A stretch of 64,000 nt of DNA from Phorcus lineatus (lineage: Eukaryota; Mollusca; Gastropoda; Trochida; Trochidae). The position numbers and the translations under genes are program-made. Shown here in pieces: positions 26,341 through 38,900 of the stretch. Location of the stretch: contig OV121087.1 of NCBI GenBank assembly GCA_921293015.1, forward strand, positions 10,366,501 to 10,430,500. Direction: 5' to 3'. Position 1 is the first letter of the stretch, and each line of letters begins with the position of its first letter. The notes below the pieces were generated by a model. It ran no database searches, had not been told where the DNA came from, and saw only the letters and a list, made by a program, of their open reading frames with translations.

Positions 26341-28262
26341 AGGTACATGTACCCTTATCGGGAAGAACGAACGGACCGCGCCACGACACTATCGACGTTC
26401 GGCTTCACCGGCGGAGGTAAACATGACTGAGAAAAATCTCGAGTAATTGCACAAGGAGTTCAATAGTATTGAAAAAAACGAGAACAAAATAAGTGAGTTC
26501 GCGAAGCGAAGGGACTGCAACCAAGACACCAGTAGGACAGTTATCAAATATATTTTAAAAGAAGGATGATGTGACAAAACATAACATTTGAAATATTTGA
26601 TAAAATGAATGCTTAAATCAAGTTTTTTTCTCATTTCGTTTTTTAGTATTTGTGTATAGACGTAGTTTTCTATACTTGCTTACAAAATATAGATGTAAAT
26701 GTGGATTCAAAGTCATTGACCTCCGCCGATGCGTGATATACGCGGTAAATGACAAAAATCATATAATTCCAATGCTCTATGCACACAATAAATGGACAAA
26801 TGGATTGCTGATCTAAATTTCAAAACACAGGAACGCGAAAATAACACTAACTTATTTGAAACATATGCCGTTGGATGAACCAAGATAATCTGATTCCTAC
26901 GTTTCACCTAGTCTTAAAACCTTTTCAAAAGCTTATATGAAGTTAAAAGGCATATGAAAAAGACACATTTACCGTTGCAAAAAGTTCTTTTTTGTCCGCA
27001 GAGGCTCGTCCAAGCTGTTTATCACGGGAAAGGCAAAAATGAAAAGGTTAATCACGGTGTCACGGAGATTTGCCACTTTTATCTAACATCTAATTAGCCA
27101 ATACTTATATTTCCCCAACCAGTCGTCGACCATTTCGTGCAGTGGAACAATAAATTTAGCATTAGGATATTTTATTCAGGATCGTGAGCCACGAAAAACA
27201 TGCCATAATTTTATATATGGTGTGAACCGACCTCTTCTAGAGTCTCTTAAAGCCGACTGTAATATGTATATTGTTATATTGGACGCTAATTACAAAGACA
27301 AATGTTTCTGACCTTGGTTAACGTTTGTTTGATAAATATGAAGTGTAACCAATATTGCTAAAATCAGTGGTTGTTTTTTTTTATAAGGGACTCTATTTTA
27401 GCTAGGACTTTAATAGGCTGCATCGGCTTCTTACAAATCATGATGAAAAGAACATGTTTAAAATATTTCTGTGATATTAAAAAACACATGAAATTTTCGA
27501 CAATTGGTTTCTTATTTACTATATTATTCTTTATGGGAAATGAAAGGCTGTTATTTGTTGCTGTCAAAACTTATCATGCTTTAGTGACGACATCTTATCT
27601 TTTCACTTTGATCAGTGATGATATTTTATCGTTACTAATCGTGGCGGAACAATTTGAAAAGATTTCTTCGCTAATGCAACATCAACTCTAAATTCGCACT
27701 GGGTGATATAATCCCGATATTTTGCATTTCTATGTGTTCTCTCTTCAGTCCATGTGATGTCCACAGATAATGTGTCGCGCTGTAATGACATTTTTTTAAT
27801 TCATTTTTTATCTTTCATGTGTCCCAAACAAAGACTATAAACGTGACACATAAATTCTTACCAAAACAGATAATCCTCTTTGGATGTAACACATTTTATA
27901 CGGATAATTGTATGTTGATTGTTTAAGATTTAATTAAGATTTAACTATACATTAGCGAACGTTTTATTTATCAATGAACTTTAAACTTGCTATTGTAAGT
28001 CGCATTTCAGTAAAACATCTTTAACTTTAACTTCTCATCCGGTATTTTCAGCCTGCAAGGTTGGCGATGGAAGGGCATTGTATAAAATACTCTGTCTGCT
28101 TCTCGAAGGACATAACACACAAGCGATATATATAAGTTCTAGATGAGGAATACATTTCTGCCTACCAAATAACTGGACATGAAGTGTATCTTGTCATTTT
28201 ACAACAGCGTTGCTTATTTTCTGTCCTTAACTTTGATGTCGCAACTTTCTTATACAAATGTA

Positions 28263-28868
28263 CAGCTGCGTGCAAAAAGTTTGTTCACATACCTGAGTAT
28301 ACTAGTGCAAATATCATGTAATTTGAGATGCCTTTGAGGTATCGCAGCGTTGCGAAAAAGAAATATAATATTGAATTTTCAATACACATATGCACATCCT
28401 TTCTTCTTTAAGGCAAATGTTTATCGTACACCACAATTACCCGTAACAGTTTTGGCAGGTCATTGAAGTGACCAGGGGTCAAAATTCCGAAAACACTAAT
28501 TTATATTTTTCTCAATAAAATCCTTTATAAGTTACAATCTTTTTTAAAACTTTGTCACCTTCGTTCCTAAGCACAAAGTCAATGTGATTATGTTGGTTAA
28601 AATCTCAGAGAGTGGATATGGAACATTTTATTTGACATTTAATGATATTGAAATTTCGAAAATGTGACCCCTGCTGTCTATATCAATATGCAAAAATTCG
28701 AATTTGTGCACGAGAGACCAGATGATCCAAAAATGTGTTCAAGAATGGCTATTTCACACATGGACAGTCTTGCTGAAGTTATACTATTGACGTTGAAACG
28801 AAACCCAAATTACATGATATTTGCACTACGATTCAGTGGTAAGTGAACAAACTTTCGGTATGCAGCTA
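28263..28868. mobile_element. TA-type MITE (family M2, copy 1), Tc1/mariner-like
   Basis: 606 bp between TA dinucleotides. Left end CAGCTGCGTGCAAAAAGTTT and the inverted right end AACTTTCGGTATGCAGCT form about 26-bp terminal inverted repeats. No transposase. Highly similar to 57598-58223. Confidence 0.85.
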
Positions 28869-29013
28869 TAGATAAATGCGCGTTACTAACTACAATCCTA
28901 AGTTTACAATCTGTAAATAAAATGCGAACAGAGGATGTGGAGCTGAGGAAACTAAAAAAATCCGATATTTTATCAAATGATATACGACCAAACTGTGCTA
29001 TACATGATATTCA

Positions 29014-29119
29014 AATCATGTTGACGTCGCATCTGCTGTATTTTTTATAGTGGTATGCATAAATGGTCATGAATTACGTCCCTTGCCATTGTTAATGCTA
29101 CGTGAGTAGCAACATCATG
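29014..29119 (+). repeat. Dispersed repeat R2, copy 1
   Basis: About 105 bp sharing AATCATGTTGACGTCGCAT and ATGAATTACGTCCCTTGCCA with the reverse complement of 48271-48377. Non-coding; type unknown. Confidence 0.65.
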
Positions 29120-29577
29120 TTTACTAACCTCATGATCACATTTGTGTGAGACTGGTTGCCTATGATCTTATATACAAAGGTTCATTTTCAACCTGTTTTT
29201 TGTTTTTAGAATATATTCTAGTCATTGCTTTCGAATTTTATCAATGATTTTATCAAACATTTTATGATAATATATGAAGTTAACCTAGCCAATGCCCAGA
29301 ATTCAGGATTTCGAGTACCTCGTTATCATCTTATGCACGCCCGCCTCTAACCATGTAGTATATTACAATAACTACACCGGTGCAGGTATTACGTATACGT
29401 ATTTCGCTGAGCATTCGCAGTCATGAACACTTAATATTTCTGCGTCAACTGCTGTTTGTTCAGTGTGGGAAAGACTGAGGTGTCGTCGATAACACCTATT
29501 TATCGTGACTGTCCCGCAGTGTTCTTCACAACATTCCAGACACTCCTACTGAAAAGCTAACCCTGTGCACCTCTCTT

Positions 29578-29945
29578 ACAATTAACTAATTTTTTAACCA
29601 CAATTTACGGCATTTTTTTAAATTTTAAGTATGTAAAATATATGTTTTTATTCTACAATACATTACTATCCTTATTACAAGCTACACTTTTCTTTTTAGC
29701 AATTTTAATTTGTTTATTTATTAATTTTGTCAAATGTTAATTAATTATCATCAGAACACCAAGGCAACCGACCTCACAGCTGTAAACTGTGCACGTGTGA
29801 TACAATTAACGTAATTTGTTTTACATTTCACGGCAATTTATATACTTTTAACTTACGTATGTAAAGTATATGAATTTACGTTCTACAATCTACTACTATC
29901 CATATTACAAGTTACGTTTTCATTTTAAACAATTTTATTTTAATC
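29578..29945. repeat. Diverged tandem duplication
   Basis: Segment about 29578-29712 recurs at about 29804-29945: both contain ACAATTAAC, a 'TTTACGGCA'-like or 'TTCACGGCA' step, TTCTACAAT, ACTACTATCC or ATTACTATCC, and ATTACAAG. Non-coding. Confidence 0.55.
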
Positions 29946-30915
29946 ATAATTAAAAAGTGTTGTTTCAATATGCATCTCACATTACCATTGCACAAAAAGG
30001 TTGACAAAAGCACCACATAGTTGAGAGGAAATAGCATCGACATGTCGTGGTATTTATACTATTTCTCACATATCATGTTGTAGATGAAACAATTATCTAC
30101 AGATTGATATAATTTTTAGTCGTTTTTCAAGAAATATTTATTAGAAACACTAACATACGCTGTGTCTCTTTAATGTTACGAACATTACGATTATGGTGGA
30201 ATGATAAAGATAAAGACAGGGACGACGGTTTGAATACAAAATTGTTGAATCTGAAATATAGGTTTGAAAGTAAGAAGTTTATGGTTGGGTTCCTCAAAAT
30301 CTCTTTAAGGGGGTAACAGGGTTTTGTTCAACTATCAAATATTTAAAAAAGTGGTCTCCATGGGGACAGTGCAAAGGCGGATACCGGGTGCAATTTACAT
30401 TAAATCAATTATGTCTATGATGCAAATTGTTCTTGGTGCTCTTGTCTTGGTTAAATGCGACATATATATTTCGGTTTTTTTTCGAAAGATAGGTTGTGTT
30501 TTTAGTGAAACTTTACTATTGTGTATAGATTTATTACACAATGAAACAAGCACATACCTTGTATTTTATTGTTTAATAAAGACGTTCAACTATAGATCAC
30601 TTGTATTGATTTTGTTGGATGATAATTTATTAAATTCAATATGAAGAACACGTTTATTTTACCGACTTTCAAGCCATTACATGCTCCCAGACTAAAAGCT
30701 TGAATAAACCAAAACCATGTGACGTGTTTGAGTGAATGTTGTCCTCGAGTTAGTTAAGAGTTACTTCCCTTTGACCCATTGGCTACCTCAGCGTATACTC
30801 TGAAAGGCTGCAAGTCGCTAATAAGTAAGTCATGTCATTTCATATATTCTATTTTTTTTTAATTTGATCAACTTTGGTGATATATGTTCTTTGCTAAATG
30901 AATTGATACTTTTTG

Positions 30916-30918
<3 letters not shown>

Positions 30919-30990
<72 letters not shown>
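30919..30990. repeat. (TA)n microsatellite
   Basis: About 70 bp of pure TA repeats, intergenic. Confidence 0.97.
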
Positions 30991-30993
<3 letters not shown>

Positions 30994-31804
30994 TCTTATG
31001 CATCGGCAAATGTTTCATAAAGTCATAATGTTTGCTTTTTATATATGAAAACGTTGCATGGCTCGACTTGTTAACAGCGAGATTTCTGCTGACTCTTTAA
31101 AAACACATCATGGTTGTATTAAATCTTATCTTGCATAACAATTGGTCTTACAGTGAATGCATGTATATTGAATTCCTTGACACCAAACGTGTATAATGTA
31201 AGATAGTTAATTGTCAAAGCAACAATTGATAGATTGAACGGCGAAAAAGAGTAGGATAATGTGCGTACTAAATATTCATATTTAATACTTAAGACATCAT
31301 AAGGGGGCCAATGAAAGGTACCGATCGGGAAATGTAAAATAATTTAGTAGTTAGATAATTGAGACTTTCAAGTTATGTATCGTATTAGTATATGTAGAAA
31401 GTTTGGTTTCATTATCAACATTAAGCAAAAGCATTTGTTTTCATACTTCTCATTCGGTATTCAGGTATAGTTCACCGTTGATTTCGGAGAAATTTTATTG
31501 TTACCATACCTTCTGTTATCTTCATCACACGTTTACTATCAACAATAACCATGCCAAATGGTTTTCGAATTCTGATTTAAATTAAAATTTCCTCCAAGGT
31601 TTAAGTATCCCAGAGTAATCTGAATGCATGGCTAAGTGGGTTCATCATCTATATTCCCCGTTATCAAAAGTTGGCATTTAAAGTGCATCCAATGCGGCAT
31701 ACCAAAACTCCACGTACCTTCTGAAAAGTCTGTGGTTTTTTTTACAAAACTTCAAAGGTTCCCTCATAACTAATATCACAATATTTCCAAAGGGCTGGTT
31801 ATAA

Positions 31805-32010
31805 AGACAAAATAAATAATCAAATCAATTTATTGTCATTTTATTCAATATTGTCAAGGGTAACATAAGAATGGTACAACCCTCTTATTACAATGGGTAG
31901 ACAAGAAACAATGTCAGAGTTTCATAGCTTTCATTCATCTGTCCGAGCTCTTTGCATGGTAGTTTGGAGTCGCACTAGAGGTATCGGCATCAACTTGGCA
32001 TTGGCTTCTT
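31805..32010 (-). other. Possible TEP-A last exon / 3' UTR, or LINE 3' tail
   Basis: On the minus strand this stretch carries two overlapping poly(A) signals (AATAAA near 31830-31845). Upstream of it a CACTAAC branch-point-like motif and an AG near 32010 would open KPMPS and a stop, giving a terminal exon for TEP-A. A retrotransposon 3' tail would also show AATAAA followed by TTGATTTGATT-like repeats, so both readings stay open. Confidence 0.3.
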
Positions 32011-32504
32011 AGAGATATTAAATCTAGAGTTAGTGAATCTTTCAATATACATACTGTACATAAACATGTACATGTAGAAAATTCTATGTAAAGAAGACAA
32101 GTTCTTCATCAAAAAGTTGAATGTGCCAGATGATTGCATTTGTCATCTATTTTTTCTGAAAAAAGGAAGATTATCTGTTACTAGAATATGATTAAATAAG
32201 TTGATGAAATTATGTTGGAAGACGCTATGACATTCTTGACGAATGTTTATTCTCGTAGATTTAAACCATCATCACCAATACCGCTGACAACATCAAACTT
32301 AGTGCCTAAACAGTAATATAATTACCACTTACATGGCATAAAAAGTACAAAAACAATTATATCATCAGCACGGTTATCATTATCCTCTTTGTTGTCGCTA
32401 TGATTATTACCAATACACTAACTCATCAAATCAAAACCAAACTACGATCATCAATGATATAATAAGAAAGAAAATCTTTATCCTTTCAAAAATACAATTG
32501 CCGT

Positions 32505-32900
32505 CGATTGATCCAACCATCAATCAGTCCTTCCATCCATCCGTCAATCCAACCATCCGTCCATAAATCCATCCATTCATCCGACAATATATCCATGCAT
32601 CAATCCACCGATCCATCAACCCATCCATTCAGATATCTATCCATCCGTCAATCCATCATTCATTCATTTATTCAATCATTTAGTCAATCATTCAATGAAC
32701 TTTTCTATCGATCATAAAATCCTTAGAATCCGTCCATCCATCCAACAATCAACTGTCCATCCATTCATCGATCCACTAAGACATCCACCGAAACATACAC
32801 CAATCAACCCATCCATAAATCCATCAATCCATCACTCAATCCATACATACATCCATCAATCAATCAATCATTCAACCAATCAATCCATTAATCAGTATGT
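32505..32900. repeat. Degenerate (CATC/AATC)n tetranucleotide tract
   Basis: Around 400 bp of CATC, AATC and related units. Open frames on the plus strand here (Ser/Ile/His-rich) come only from the repeat. It lies just downstream of the TEP-A stop codon. Confidence 0.92.
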
Positions 32901-32962
32901 TAGACAATCAAACTTATCATCACAGATAAGCATCATCATCATTATCAATAATATTACAATCA

Positions 32963-35900
32963 TCAACAGCATCCACTCACCTGGTTTGTACAGCCTGCAC
33001 ATTCCCTGCACAAATCACAGATACTACTCGACTTCAGTTGACGGGGATGATAATTTGCGATAGTCACGTCATCTGAAGTTCAAAGATTCGGTGTATTAAT
33101 GTACAGATAAAAGGACACAATAGAGATATCATAACAGAGGTTAATGATTTTTTTTATTTTTGGATGGATCATACTACTTATATAGTAATCATAAGCCGTT
33201 GAATGTGGATTTATTTTAAACTCTCACATGTAGCTCATGTAGGCCTACATAACATTTAGCACAAATGTGAAATTAAGTTATTTGAAGTTGGCAACTCAGA
33301 ATAAGAGTAATTATATATACCATCAATAGTAATTCAGATATATAAATGTACATCTTTGACATGATCGTTTCAGTATTTGCAACGCAAATCAGAAACAGGC
33401 ACGTGAAGCAAGCCATAACATTTTCAAACCCAAATCGGTATGATAGAAAACTCACTTGGATTATAGTACTCTGTCATTGTGACGAATGCTGGTTTACTTT
33501 TCGCGACCTTGTCCGTTCGTGAACACGACAGGGTTAGACAGGTTGAGCTTTTACCTATCTGAAATTTTTAAAAAAGACTATTGAAGTGCAGAAATTAACA
33601 ACCTCGAGTTTTAATGAAAAAATCATGACTATTAATGTGTTAATGTCTAAAGCCGTGTGGCCGTTTATTATTTTTCATCCTTTTTATTGTCGATAAGGCC
33701 AAGAAATATGACCCACTTGTTATTGACGTCAATTTAGAACTGTGGAGACGGACTAACATGGAAATGATGGTCAACTTGTGTGGGGAAAGAATGGAGCACA
33801 GGGGCTGCTTCGCTAAAGAACCATATTAAAGAGAACAAACAAAGCATGATTGATTGACAAAAATGCAAGCATATAATGGAGTGAGTGAGGATTTTCAACT
33901 ATATTAGAATCTTTAAACACGTGGATGAAAATCATCCAATAGAGGGTGGACAGATCAGGGAGAAAAAGTATTGAAAGGATGAAGGAACAGACCGAAAATG
34001 GCATAGACAGCAGCTTTTTAGAACGACTGAACTACCAGCTTTGGTGCATTTACCAGGAGCATTTCACTGAAGCACCCAAACCAACACACCACGATAACGT
34101 ATTCAGTCAAGTAGAAGAATATTGTAAGAAGTGAGCATACCTCATCGTAGTAGACGACCACTTCCTGTCCCTGTTGCTCCAGACGCTTCAGACCAGCGAT
34201 GTTACCAGCACTGGAGAGATCAGGAGTGAACCCGCTCGGAATCTGGATCCTGTTGACACACATTCCACTCGAACCGCCGTATAAGTGTCTGGAACACAGG
34301 GATGTTGTAATTAACTATTTTGTGAAATCATGAGAAGAATTATTGTATGTGTTTTTTTCTGTGACACGTGTCATTATGGTATCTGTTATGTTTGTTGTGT
34401 ACTATTAACTAGAAAAGACGAGGAAAAATCGGTTGTGATCTTTCGGCTTAAAGAGCCACTCCGTGAGTTGTTGCAGTCATATATGTCAAACTTAATCAAT
34501 GGTGTCATTTGATCGCGAAGTATCGACTGTTACCAAAAAAAACACATTTTAAAGCTTACTGGTTTTTTTACGGTGACAATATGAAGGTAGAACATCGCAA
34601 TTATGATCGAAAACCGGACAGTGGCGCGCGTCAAATAGTCAAACGTAATTTTGGAGACTTATCTAAAACATCTAGGAGGGCAGTTAGGACTTGATAGCGT
34701 TTATTAGGTTAAATAACTAGTATCCATGTATATTGGACGTGCTATCTACACCTCTGTGCATTTATAAGGCTGTTTTTAGATTTTCATGGAAAACCAGTAT
34801 TTGTCATATGTATGTCTTTTGGACATGAAAAGTTAAGATGTTTTGATTTTATATCACCACATATGACATTTAGGTTCGTTTCAAAGGTAAATAATACGTT
34901 ATGAAAATCACGGAGTGGCTCTTTAAGCGATGATTTATACAGTATAAAGGTTTGGAGCGATTGAAGGCGATTGGCTATTAACAACGAACCCTTGATACAA
35001 GATATATATATATATATATATACATACATGAAAAGTTGAATTGGTTCAAACGCAAGGTCACATATAGATTAAATATAACATACTTCACATAGTCGTTTGA
35101 AGAATCATTTTAATCCGATACTAGTATTTCGTCAATAGTATTGACTCATCAGTGATGAAACGATATGATCGTTAGCATCATTACATGCGTTTTTATAACA
35201 AAATATACGTACAATGTACAAGGATATATTGTAAATTATGCTAATCAGGTGACATCATGGTTCTTCCTTGTTGGTCTTCTGATTGACACAATCACTCTCT
35301 TGTGAGTTTACCCCTTGAGCAATATGTTAATGTGACATAATCCCTTTTGTTTTTAAATAGCTCAATTGTATTTAGAGATATTTGTCAGTGATTTAAGGGT
35401 AATCATCTCATTGTTTATTTAGTGAGGGTCTATAGGTGTCAACGAAGGACTCTTCAAGTCGTAAAAGTGCATTTGAGACACTGCCCATGTTAGATTTATG
35501 AAATAATTTATAGAAAGGAAATATTTTGAAATCACCATTTGCACAAGTAGAAAGGTGTTTATTTACAAATAAACAGCGGTATCTGCTATCGTTATTGTGT
35601 TGTCTGTGTAAGGTTACCATATTTCTTAGGCATTCAGTTTTACCAATATAGGATTTTTTACACTTAGGGCACATTATTGCATAAATGACATTTTTTGAAT
35701 TGCAATCAAAGTTAGATTTTATTTCAAATGTTTTGCCATTGTCAAATGTGAAAGACGAGCCTTCTAATAAATGGGGACATGTGCCACATCTTTTATTTGA
35801 ACATTTGGAAACTGAAGGTCTTTCTGTTGGGTTTTGAATACCATCATATTTAGCCTTTGTTAAGATGTGTTTAAGATTTTTTGGCTGTCTTTTGCTTTTA

Positions 35901-38900
35901 ATGATTTTATTTCTTTTCAACATTTGGCCTAACCTCTTGTCTTGACTAAGCATAGGTAAGTTCCGATGTATAACAGGGAATAATTCCGCTTTGTTTTTAT
36001 TATGAGTTGTCACGAAAGCGATTGTGTTTTGGTCCTCATTTATTTTATCTTTAGGAGTACGTAACTCTTCAAGAGTGAGTCCCTGTGCTTTATTTATTCC
36101 ATCTTTGATAAGAGGTTCTGGATAGCCTCGCTGCAATAGTGAAAATTTTAGTTCCTCTAATCTTAGAGACCTGAGGTTTTCATTGCTAATTATGGCACAG
36201 ACACGTCTAGCTAGACAATAGGGCAAGTTTGTTTTGACATGTCGTTCATGTGCGCTTTTGAAATGGAGATAGTGTTTTGTGTCTGTTGTCTTATGGAAAA
36301 TATCAGTTATGATGTGAGTATTATCCTTCTTGATAAGTATGTCTAAGAAAGGTAATTCTGTCTCACTTGTTTCCATTGTGAATTTGATGTTGGGATGCAT
36401 GTTTTGTAGAATGTCATATATTTGGTATATGTCCACTTTGGATTTTTCCCAAAATGTGAAACAATCATCAAGGTATCTTTTCCATTTTAAGATGAATTCA
36501 TTTGCAAAATCCTTGTCGAATTTTTCCTCTATGGTAGTATAGATATTTTCTTCTAGGTACGCTAGTACTAAATTGGCATAGACTGGCGCAAATTTTGTCC
36601 CCATTGCCGTACCTAGGATTTGAAGATATGAATTTTGATTGAATTGAAATGTGTTGTTTTCTAGAATAAATTCAGCTGATGTAAGGATGAAATCTTTGCT
36701 AAAACGTGGATGGATTGACTCAGGATGTTTGTCAATCCAGAATTCTAGTGCAGTTTTGCCTAGCTCATGTGGGATATTACTGTATAGGGAAGTCACATCA
36801 AAGCTAACTAAGATTGTATCACTTGTGACTCTATCTGGAATATGCTTTAGAAAATCTAGATCGTCCCTAACATAACTATTTACATGTTCAAGGAGTGGTT
36901 GAAGAAGGATATCTACCAATTAAATTAGCATAATTTACAATATATCCTTGTACATTGTACGTATATTTTGTTATAAAAACGCTTGTAATGCGATGCTAAC
37001 GATCATATCGTTTCATCCCTGATGAGTCAATACTATTGACGAAATACTAGTATCGGATTAAAATGATTCTTCATACGACTATGTGAAGTATGTTATATAT
37101 ATATATATAACTTAGAACGCATATACAGTATTTCCGAAGGTAATAAACACGTATCGTAATTACAATACTCACGTCCACGCTCTGCAGCACAAGTACGTTT
37201 TCATTATTAATAGTAAGGGTCTCAGTAACTTCCCCTGCAGTAACTTCCCCTGCAGCTCTTTCGGAATAGATATACAATATACAAGTCAAATCATGAACTT
37301 CACTCACTTCGAGCACGTCATCAGGGTGAAGCCGTTGATTGTGTCGTCAAGGAGAACGGTGCTGACGTCAAACACTTCATTACTGTCATCATTAGAAATG
37401 ACGTTATAGAACCAACCGAGCTGAAAGAGGACATGTATAATTGTAGTAGGTTATGCATTTTACTGCGTACATACAAAATGATACGTAGTATAAAATTCAA
37501 ATGAAGATCTTTGATACAACGTTATTTATGGACAAATACTTTCATGCACAAATATATTCATTCACAATAGAACATAGTATATGTATAAAATATTAATCTT
37601 ATTAAACGCTTACATTTGCTACAAGCACAAATTGGATAATATTTGAATATAACGATGCTAAAACTTTCTTCAATTAGGCAGATTTTTCTTTTCACGAACT
37701 CTTAAGATTTTTAAAGCAATCGCCAGGTTAATACCTCAACAATTGCCATTCCTTCCCCAGTGGCTGTGATTGTAAGCTCTTTCGGAATAGATGGTACCTT
37801 TCGAACAAAAACGAAAACAACGTTAAAAAACATATGATAAGTTAGTATAACAATGAAGGTCCGTTCAATCATAACTTTATATTAAGTATATATTTCTGCA
37901 GTGTACTTGTTGATAAGTTGTATCGTGTTCTGGATCTCAACCACGGCCACAAATAATGGCACTATACCGACTAGGAGTATTTGGTATTTGTCGTTGGTAT
38001 TGTCACTGACAAATAAGTTATTTCTGGCAGTAGAAATAAATAACTTTGGGTTTACCGTCTTCTTGTCATTTTAGGCAAACAGTGGTCACATGCTGGTATT
38101 CCTTTCTATGACAAGTAGAAAGTGTCTCAATGAAGTTCCATCATCAATATTGTGATGCTGAATGATAAGATATTTAGATTAAATGATCTAAGAGTACAAT
38201 GTACACTGTATATACCTTATATGCATAGAATAGTGCATATACAGGTTATCCGAAGGTAATAAACGCGTATCGTAATTACAATACTCACGTCCATGCTCTG
38301 CAGCACAAGTACGTTTTCATTATTAATAGTAAGGGTCTCAGTAACTTCCCCTGCAGTAAGCCGTATCTTCATGTTGTAGTTGTTTGGTTGGACGCTCCTC
38401 AGGAAGGCAGTCAGAGCCTCCAATGCAATATTCGTGTCCTGTGGGCAGACAGTGAAGAGATAATACAGAGGTACACCACAGATTTCACAAAGGTTTGCAA
38501 TTACTTCAATAAAGAGTTAGCATGTTGTAAGAGAAACGTCGTGTATTTCGACAATGAAGAATTCGTTTATTAAACAATCATCCTTTTTATGCAAGCTAAA
38601 CAAGTCCTATGAAGGTATAAATAATGATGAACAGGCACGGACTAACTGCTAATTAAAAATACATATCATTAAGATAATGAACCAATGAGGAAGTCAGAAT
38701 AACAACGCCAGCACTGACAGTACAAACAGCTAACCAACTCGTCCAACAAGCCTCGACGGAATGATAGGTAAGTGCTTGTGATGTTGTCTAACTCTAAAGG
38801 GTGTTGATTCTCACAATATAAGGGACACGTCCCAAAAGAGTAGAAGAATTTGAACTATTACAGACAGTTTTTCCAAAAGCAAAACAACTTGCCGCTGAAG

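Larger units (their letters stand above)
35074..37096 (-). mobile_element. Penelope-like retroelement with inverted terminal repeats
   Basis: Minus-strand element in the A31-A32 intron. About 172-bp terminal repeats at 35074-35245 and 36924-37096 are reverse complements of each other with few differences (ends CATACTTCACATAGTCGT and ACGACTATGTGAAGTATG). Between them lies an open 503-codon frame with a Penelope-type RT and a GIY-YIG endonuclease. The frame starts abruptly at 36919, right at the inverted repeat, so the N-terminus is missing: a 5'-truncated copy with an inverted partial LTR, an arrangement known for Penelope elements. Each terminal repeat holds a hammerhead ribozyme core. Confidence 0.9.

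Noticed and set aside
27364..27691. Overlapping open frames of 67 and 106 codons on opposite strands
   Set aside because: AT-rich, hydrophobic by composition, no homology recognised and no splice or promoter context.
28664..28846. Open frame in MITE M2 copy 1 (MTPAVYINMQ), also seen in copy 2
   Set aside because: Similarity between copies is explained by the DNA repeat; no transposase motif, and copy 2 has a different frame downstream.
30830..31018. Open frame rich in Tyr-Ile repeats
   Set aside because: Created by the (TA)n microsatellite.
32508..33063. Plus-strand Ser/Ile/His-rich open frames
   Set aside because: Produced by CATC/AATC tetranucleotide repeats and by antisense of exon A34.
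36330..36875. Plus-strand open frames within the Penelope region
   Set aside because: Shadows of the 503-codon RT/GIY-YIG frame on the other strand.
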